From positions 17,236,306 to 17,300,305 of the forward strand of contig JALMQS010000070.1 of assembly GCA_024734495.1 (NCBI GenBank): a DNA stretch of 64,000 bases, read 5' to 3'. Both the position numbers and the translations under genes were made by a program. The notes below the pieces were generated by a model. The model worked only from the letters and a program-made list of their open reading frames with translations, ran no database searches and was not told where the DNA came from. The stretch comes from Forficula auricularia. Lineage: Eukaryota > Arthropoda > Insecta > Dermaptera > Forficulidae. Of this stretch, positions 56,661 through 64,000 are shown piece after piece. Numbering within the stretch: the stretch's first letter is position 1; each line of letters begins with the position of its first letter.

Positions 56661-58030
56661 ACATTTGCAGAAGAATGCTTTTCCTTTCACTTCTTAGCAA
56701 GCCCTTCTGAAAATATGGCTCAATGAAGTACGTTGTTCACATTTTTTTTTTTTTTTTTTTAATTCAAAATTCTAGAAAGAGATACTTTTTATCTCAATTT
56801 TCAAGAAATGGCATCCCAATCCGCCATGGGACTGTCATAAATTAATTTATATTAAATAGACATGTAAAAACGAGAAATTAGCCATTTTCTCGAGTCCATA
56901 TCTCAGAATCTATTTAAGCTATATTATTGAAATTTGGTACTTTCTTCAAGATGGATCACATAATTATATGTGAATAATTACAGCTCTTTATCTTAAGTGG
57001 GTTCCGAGCAGTAGGGGGTCGAAAGTGGCTCGAAATTGCTCGTATAAATAGCGTACAGTGTGTATGGCCACAATACTCGAACTTAGCCTGCGCACTCTGT
57101 GCGCTTTGATTATTTGGGTGGAAAATCAAGTTCTAGTTTTTACTATTTTTCTTTAAGTCTCTTGATAGAACTAGGATCAGAATAAAATACAATTTTAATG
57201 AATAATGACAAAGTGATTACAAATCTCCAAAATATAGTTTATATACATAAATTATATATTTTATAATAATTCTAAAAAAGATTAAAATTTAATAGTTAAA
57301 TTAAGATGATGAATTCTTGTTAGCTTGTAAAATTATTAATGCCAGACCTTGACATACAATTGAGTGTTTAATCACATTAATAAAGCATTAATTATTCTCA
57401 TAAGAGATAAACTCATCGTGAGACAAAATAAAACGAAAAAAATACAGATCAAATGCGGCATTTGTTTTCAAATAGTAATATCATCAAAGGCATCCTTGGC
57501 ACTCCATATGAACCATTTTGTTCTCTTTTTCATCTAGTCATCAACTCATCATTTCCCCTTATCTAATGTCAAGTATTTAAATTATATAAATAAATAATAT
57601 TAGATAATTTAATAACAGCCTATCAAACTAGATTTTGTAAAGCAAGTTCATAAAAGTTTTCTCTGTTTGCCAAAAGGTATATGTCCTAGAAAATTTAGTA
57701 ATAGTACAAGATCCCGAATTAGGTCTTCCTTCACCTATCGAGTTTCCTGATGAAATTAATATTTTGATAATATAATGTATTAATAAACAAAATTTGATAG
57801 GGTCGATATCCAATTTCACTGCATAGCTATTTTTTATAAAAAATTAAATAAAATAAAAAAAACAAAAAAAAACATCAAATCTGCAAGAATTAAATGTTTA
57901 CTTTAATCTGACAATTTTTTATCTCTTTGAATCCATTGGATTTAAATAGAAGAATATGATTGAATATCTCTATACATTGGCATGATAAAATATACAGCAT
58001 CTCTAAGAAATTAAGCAACATGTGACTGTC
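56661..58030. other. Intergenic, no gene seen
   Basis: T run at 56742-56760. 56990-57110 (ggggtcgaaagtggctcg, cgcactctgtgcgc) resembles the tail of the repeat at 4140-4710. No coding signal. Confidence 0.4.
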
Positions 58031-58261
58031 TAAAGGCCGCTGAACACGAGGCTTGTTTTAATAATTGTTTATTTGCTAGCAGATAACTTCCCAGGACGAA
58101 GGCGGGAAATAGAACATGTCCTATCTTTTAAATCAACCAAGCTAGCCAGAAAGTCAGCCAGCAGTGACGTCATTTCGACCCCACACACCTCCAAATTGCA
58201 AACAGAGAGCTCCTATCCCAAAAACAGGTAGAGGAAAAAGCCTCGTGTGCAGCGGGCTTAA
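58031..58261. mobile_element. MITE with TTAA-like edges
   Basis: Left aaaggccgctgaacacgagg and inverted right taagcccgctgcacacgagg match. 231 bp, moderate GC, non-coding. The right edge lies at TTAA; the left flank is CTAA, so a TTAA-targeting element is only suggested. Confidence 0.65.
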
Positions 58262-58680
58262 GAGTGTACTCTTAAAATGTTTAGAGCCGGCTTATTTTCA
58301 GTCTTATTTTCTCTTCAGGAATGTTGATTAGCATGAAATTGCGAGAATTGTAACGACATTACTCTTAAGGATTTGGGATAGACCAGTGTTAGTATAGCTG
58401 GCCAATGACTAGCGATTAAACATTACGTTTGGATTTTTATTTAATGATAAGAAATCAAGACAATGCTACACCTAATAAATACATTTAGGTAAAGCCTGAA
58501 TTACAAAAGCATGTTTTCCCTAGATTCAATTTACACACAAATAAGATATTTCAAAACTTGCAACAAGAGCAGCGATAATTAATTTGTTTATTCATGTACC
58601 AGCTGACTTTAGTGAAAATTTGAATAGTCTACTTAAGGATTAAATCAGGAATGATTTGTTTTCTAAAGGAAAAAGAAAAT
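58262..58680. other. Intergenic, no gene seen
   Basis: Nothing recognised. Confidence 0.4.
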
Positions 58681-58689
58681 GATTCTGGG

Positions 58690-58820
58690 GGTTGAGTTGA
58701 AGTCGAAGATATTCGTAGAACAGAGTATAGGAAGATTGAAGGTTATTAGGACTCATAAAAGATACAAGCAGAAAGAAAAATTCGAATATCTAGAAGTCAT
58801 AAGGATAAACGGATTTCATT
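58690..58820 (-). mobile_element. Strongly decayed LINE 3' end
   Basis: gttgagttgaagtcgaagat, gattgaaggttattagg, aaattcgaatatctagaagt and cataaggataaac keep the block order of the LINE relics at 2.2 and 44.5 kb. Confidence 0.45.
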
Positions 58821-59765
58821 TCTTTTTATAATATCTATGAACATTAAATTCTGAATGCAATAGTAATTATTCTTTCTATTTAGATTACTTTTTTTATTTT
58901 TGAAGTTCTTTACAGCTCGATTTTTTTCATTGAAAGTGATCTCATATAATTTGAATTGAAAGAGAAGTTCTAAAGGAATTTAAAAAGTGAAAAGGGAGAT
59001 TTCTAAAATCGAGCTATGTGCCTAAGTTTCCAATTTTCTTAAATTCAATTCATGCATTGAATACTTTTGAAAATTTAACATTTAGTATTTCAAGAAATGA
59101 AATTTATTTTAAAGATAAATATTTTTCCTTATGCTTTATGCGCTCTTAGTATACGAGTAAAATAAATTACTAGAAAGTATAATATACACTAATGATAGAA
59201 ATAAAACAATAATAATAATAATTAAAAAATAGGTAATGATATCAAAAACGGAAATAATGGAAATTTTAAAATTGTAAACTAAACTTCAATTATGAACTCT
59301 TTACTAACTTAAAGTATTTGTGTCCAGAAATGTATATTTGCTATTTATGTTTTGATTTTTGATAAAATGTGAAATGTGTTAGATAGCATGATGATTTTTC
59401 ACAAGCTTTTATTTATATTTTACTTTTTCTAAATTCTCAGGAAATGTCCTAACCTTGGATTTCATAATACAGTAGCTTCTGGGTAATTACTGCACACTAT
59501 ACTTCAAAACTTAGTAAGCTATCTCTCGAAATATCACATTCCTGACCTATCCTAAAAATTTCCTTGAAAATATTCTTGCTCTAATTTTTGTCTTATTCAA
59601 TTTATGTTATACCAACTGGGTCTCTATTCAAAAAATCTGTTGGGGTAGTTTATATCAATGATATCACCAGCTATGAAGAGTTGAAAAAATTAGCAATTCC
59701 TCTAGGACCTAAATATCTCTTATAGCCATGAAAGAAAAAGAGACTATTAGATCTTTTCAAATATA
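58821..59765. other. Intergenic, no gene seen
   Basis: AT-rich; nothing recognised. Confidence 0.4.
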
Positions 59766-59900
59766 AAGGGTAGGATTAGGGTAGAATTATAGTCAGATTT
59801 TCAAGGGCTGAAAATTGTAAAACTCGAAAAAGGCTAAAGCAGTAAAATTTCAATCAAAAGAAATTATCGAGATAATAAATGAATTGACGAATGATTCAAA
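59766..59900 (-). mobile_element. Strongly decayed LINE 3' end
   Basis: ggattagggtagaattatag, gggctgaaaattgtaaaact and gagataataaatgaattg loosely keep the same order as the other relics. Weak. Confidence 0.35.
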
Positions 59901-60004
59901 TTCATAGATAATCAAAAAGTGTAAACATTATATAATTAAACTATATTCAAACGCCTCCCAATAGACTACAAACCCAAAAGTCGAAAATTATTTTTTCTTT
60001 ACTC

Positions 60005-60195
60005 CGGGGCGCAATCACGAGACCGCGTCGAAAAACAATTATAAATTAAATTAAATTAGAAAACAAAGAAAATATTTTTTATTATAGACAAAAGGATCAA
60101 GCGGGATTCCCGGGATCTTATCATGCCCGGTGCGATGCTTTCATAAAAGCCTTAGCTCCTAAATCGTCTTAGCCACTAATCCCCGAACTCAAGCG
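60005..60195 (-). mobile_element. tRNA-derived SINE, second copy
   Basis: On -: tagtggctaagacgattta (A-box-like), gcatcgcaccgggca, a shortened B box near cccgggaatcccgc, then ttttgtctataataaaaaat, the same tail as at 27010-27145. Confidence 0.6.
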
Positions 60196-61690
60196 AATAC
60201 TATAAAATATTTTAATCATTCACAAGTCTTTAGTATTGAATCAGTCGATTTATAATTGATACAAGAATACTCATGTATCTTTGATTTCAACAACTTCTTA
60301 TTAATATTTTATCATCTAAATCAGATATGGTCAAGTACTAATCAATTTTGGTTGACCGTGTCCATTTTGAAATTTCTCAACATTAGACCTTAAAAAAAAT
60401 TATCTAGAGTCTGAAATCAGGAGATCTAGATTCTACATAGGTGTAATAATAATTATTATAAAGGATGGGAAAATTAATTGTATTAAGTGTATTGATCTAT
60501 TATTTTCCTTTCCTCTTTGTTTTTACACTAGTTTATTGATCCTGCTGCTCTTCACACTTGTATAATTGTGACATAATTGAGGTCGAAATAGACAAATTAT
60601 AATGAGTGATAATTCATAGAAGAGAAGGAGAGATTTTACAAGTGAGAAGAAATATAAATTGACCAAAACGGTTCAAAGTGCAGAGATTAAAGGAGGATCA
60701 AAAATGCCATTCTCATTCCAAAGTGAAATGTTATTTTCTTGTTGTGTGTAAGTCTGTCTGGTATTCTACAACCCATGAGAAAACGAGATCATAAGTTCAG
60801 TGGAAAGTTCGTTCTGGTGTCAACGTCAAATTGATGTTCTTTTTTCAATTGGGATTGAAGTGATTGCGTTATGGGCACCAGAGATGAAAATGAGAAAAAA
60901 CTAATCCAATTTATCGGGAACAGTTATAACTTTAGCTGTCTGTTTATCTGGATTGGAAAAGAAAAGATCTTAAAAAGTTTTTTCTAGTGCTAAAATGTTT
61001 GGGTTGCTTTTTAGCTTTTTACAGATGAAAAAATGGTGAAAACAGTGGCGATCATAAACTCCCATAATAAATTGTTTAAAGTCTGACTATATTTTCTTCT
61101 ATCTAAATTCAAGTGTCTGTTTATCATTCTTAAAATATGTCAATCACTCTTTCTTTAAACAAGGCATCTTGAAAAAAATTTAACAGGCATGAGCCGGCCC
61201 TGATTTTAATTAAAATTTTCTTAATAAAATTTCCCAAAGAGAACAGTTATATTAGATATGCAGGGCCAAGGTTGAATGATCAGGAAGTAAAATTAATTGA
61301 TTTTTCGGGTTAAGTCCTACATGGTGTAAATACAAATTGGTAATAAATTTTCTATTAAATATTCTGTCTCTACCGTGAAAACTATTGAAGCTTTCGCTTC
61401 AACAAGAAACAATCAAGTGAGCGATTTCATAGGACAGCAGTTACCAACCTTTTTTGAGCTGCATAAATTGCACTCTTCATATCAGAAAAACTAATTTATA
61501 TATAGTTGGGGTTATTTCAAACTTCAATACTCTGGCTTTAGATAAAGAGAATGCTAGCAGAAAGTCTTCGAAATATTTTAAAATATTCAATGTGTTCTTT
61601 GGGCTTATTTTGTACCGCATAGTTTTTTGAAATTAGGTTTAACTAAGTACCTAGATAGAATCTTAAATTTGGACACTGGTTTAGTTTATT
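60196..61690. other. Intergenic, no gene seen
   Basis: AT-rich DNA without exon-like frames or defined repeats. Confidence 0.4.
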
Positions 61691-64000
61691 TCGATTGTTT
61701 TTTATAAATAAATAATACAGGGTTGCACCCTCCCCAGCTTCATGACTCACCCCCCCCCCCCACCCCCTAGTTTCATTAAAAATGTACCTTACCCCCCCAT
61801 TTTATTCAGTTGTAAAGAATTAGTAGAGCTTATTATCTCTTTATTGAAGTTATAAAGGCTTGACCGCTTTTATTTTAATTCAACAATTTTCAACCCCCCC
61901 CCCCCCCCAGAAATTTCAATGACGATACTCTGCGTCTTAACCTCTCCCCCTGTGGGCAATCTGAATAAGAGAAACCTATTTGTATCAGCTCCGGATTTTT
62001 AATTTGAATGTTGATTGTTTTTTATTTAAGGAACATAAAATCAAAGTAAAAACTATTAATATTATTAGGTAACTGAAACATTTTTGCAAAACAAATAGAT
62101 TTTTTGATTTGTATATACACACTTTGTTACTGTTAATATATATATATATATATATATATGTAAAGTCCATGGAAGCTTATGGATGCGGCGCATTCCTAAA
62201 ATTTCAAACATTTAAAGATTATTTTTTATAAATTTATAAATCGACTTATATAAGTTTACTTCAAGAGGATCTTTAAATTTTCAAATTATTATCCGTTATT
62301 TCAAACATTTCTATAAAAAACATTTTTTGTTTTGAAAAGTATATTGGTTCTCGAAATGAAATAAAATTGTTGCATAGTTTCAAGGGGCAATTAAAATGAA
62401 TGATTTTTCCGAAAAGAGTGCGGATAGAAGGTTTGAAGTCCTGCCTGAGTATATCTTCCAGTTCAAGCATGTCAAAGACAAGTCCAGACGAGTTTTAGTC
62501 GAATAAAAATTGTTCTCGCTGAGGAACTATTAAAATAGTAATATACAAAAAAGGAATAAATAAAAGATGATTCGAGAATCTTTGGACTAATCCATTTCTA
62601 AGAACTCTCAATATATAAGATCGGAAATAACTAAGAGTGCTATAGACAAGTCATAGCTTGCTTATAGCAATAGAATTAGGAGAAATTTAAGATTTTCTTA
62701 TAGGACAGGCTGATTCATTGTGGAAGATGGTCGATTTCCATCTCAGGGACTGTGGAGTTTAAGTCACAAGAATTAATTTCTGACTCCTACTCTAACTCAC
62801 ACAAAGCAGTATCCGTTTGAGGCGAAGGTCCCAAAATATATTTTTTAAAAATCTAATGTTGAATTTGAAAAATAACGAAAATGATGTCTGATGTTTCGAT
62901 TGTTTTTTATAAATAAATAATACAGGGTTGCACCCCCTCCCCAGCTTCATGACTCACCCCCCCCCACTCCCTAGTTTCATTAAAAATGTACCCTACCCCC
63001 ATTTTATTCAGTTGTAAAGAATTAGTAGAGCTTATTATCTTTTATTGAAGTTATAAGGCTTGACCGCTTTTATTTTAATTCAACAATTTTCAACCCCCCC
63101 CCCCCCCCCCAGAAATTTCAATGACGTACTCTTCGCGTCTTAACCTCCCCCCTGTGGGCAAATCCTGCACAAGAGAAACCTATTTGTATCAGCTCCGGAT
63201 TTTTAATTTGAATGTTGGATTGTTTTTATTTAAGTGAACATGAATCAAAGTAAAAACTATTAATATTATTAGGTAACTGAAACATTTTTGCAAAACAAAT
63301 AGATTTTTTGATTTGTATATATTTTTTACTGTTAATATATATATATATATATATATATGTAAAGTCCATGGGAAGCTGTGGATGCGGCGCATCCCTAAAA
63401 TTTCAAACATTTAAAGTATTTTTATAAATATATAAGGTCGACTTACATAAGTTTATTTCAGGAGGATCTTTAAATTTTCAAATTATTATCCGTTATTTCA
63501 AACATTTCTATAAAAAACATTTTTTGATTGAAAATATGATTGGTTCTCGAAATGAAATAAAATTGTTGCATAGTTTCAAGGGGCAATTAAAATGAATGAT
63601 TTTTCCGAAAAGTGTGCGGATAGAAGGTTTGAAGTCCCTGCCTGGTATATCTTTCCAGTTCAAGCATGTCAAAGACAAGTCCAGACGAGTTTTAGTCGAA
63701 TAAAAATTGTTCTCGCTGAGGAACTATTAAAATAGTAATAATACAAAAAGGAATAAATAAAGATGATTCGAGAATCTTTGGAGTAATCCATTTCTAAGAA
63801 CTCTCAATATATAAGATCGGAAATAACGAAGAGTGCTATAGACAATACATAGCTTGCTTATAGCAATTGAATTAGGAGAAATTTAAGATTTTCTTATCGG
63901 ACAGGTTGATTCATTGTGGAAGATGGTCGATTTCCATCTCAGGGACTGTGGAGTTTAAGTCACAAGAATTAATTTCTGACTCCTACCCTCACTCACACAA
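61691..64000. repeat. 1.2-kb tandem duplication running off the window
   Basis: 61691-62895 and 62896-64000 are direct copies (offset about 1,205 bp) that differ by scattered substitutions and many small indels, especially in C and A/T runs. Both contain a poly-C tract, a (ta)n run, tttaatttgaatgttg and cacaagaattaatttctgac. The second copy is cut by the window end. Open frames in it (61985-62170, 62273-62470, 63189-63410 on -) are low-complexity. Confidence 0.92.

Noticed and set aside
58031..58261. piggyBac MITE
   Set aside because: TTAA is present only at one edge, so the family is left open.

Overview
This 64 kb window is AT-rich eukaryotic DNA with split genes, canonical GT-AG introns and a very heavy load of transposons. 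Protein families, intron style and repeats (hAT, pogo/Tigger-like and Tc1/mariner-like DNA elements, a jockey/I-group LINE, tRNA-derived SINEs, many fold-back elements) point to an invertebrate animal, most likely an arthropod; the species cannot be named from sequence alone.

Three host genes are recognisable. (1) An ER-bound oxygenase / DUF2236 (mpaB-type) gene on + at 9657-13375: two visible coding exons and three apparent single-base frameshifts. (2) WDR91 on + at 21947-36759: eleven exons from the N-terminal RVDKIVDQL segment to the last WD40 blade, with a one-base frameshift in exon 4 and a 2.6 kb hAT fold-back element inside exon 10. (3) Bifunctional PAPS synthase on - from 53452 down to 40158: seven exons cover the APS kinase and the ATP sulfurylase; the short first exon with the start codon was not found. 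WDR91 and PAPSS are convergent, with 3.4 kb between their coding ends. WDR91 serves endosome maturation, PAPSS makes the universal sulfate donor, and the DUF2236 enzyme has no known animal substrate; nothing suggests that they act together.

The rest is mobile DNA. 1-9.6 kb: fold-back elements, LINE relics, a degenerate Tc1/mariner-like element and a pogo-type MITE. 10.5-12.9 kb (oxygenase intron): a TIR-flanked segment holding scraps of a Ty3/Gypsy-like polyprotein. 13.4-21.7 kb: a fold-back, pogo MITE, hAT relic and a 5.2 kb TIR-bounded block with a 9-copy tandem repeat and a nested hAT. 22-36 kb (WDR91 introns): four hAT-type insertions, three with perfect 8-bp target duplications, plus LINE, SINE and nested fold-backs. 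42-53 kb (PAPSS introns): SINE, pogo MITE, LINE copies and a 7-copy minisatellite. 53.5-64 kb: fold-backs, decayed LINE tails, a SINE and a 1.2 kb tandem duplication that runs off the window end.

The most interesting signal is a hammerhead-ribozyme-like architecture (CTGANGA - stem II - GAAA - NUH, with flanks that pair as stem I) that recurs inside several otherwise unrelated fold-back elements, near 8.5, 13.5, 29.2 and 55.4 kb, with weaker versions near 1.05 and 37.2 kb and in copies at 23.5 and 45.4 kb. All carry one extra nucleotide after CTGANGA, and several have a self-complementary stem III that suits a dimeric ribozyme.
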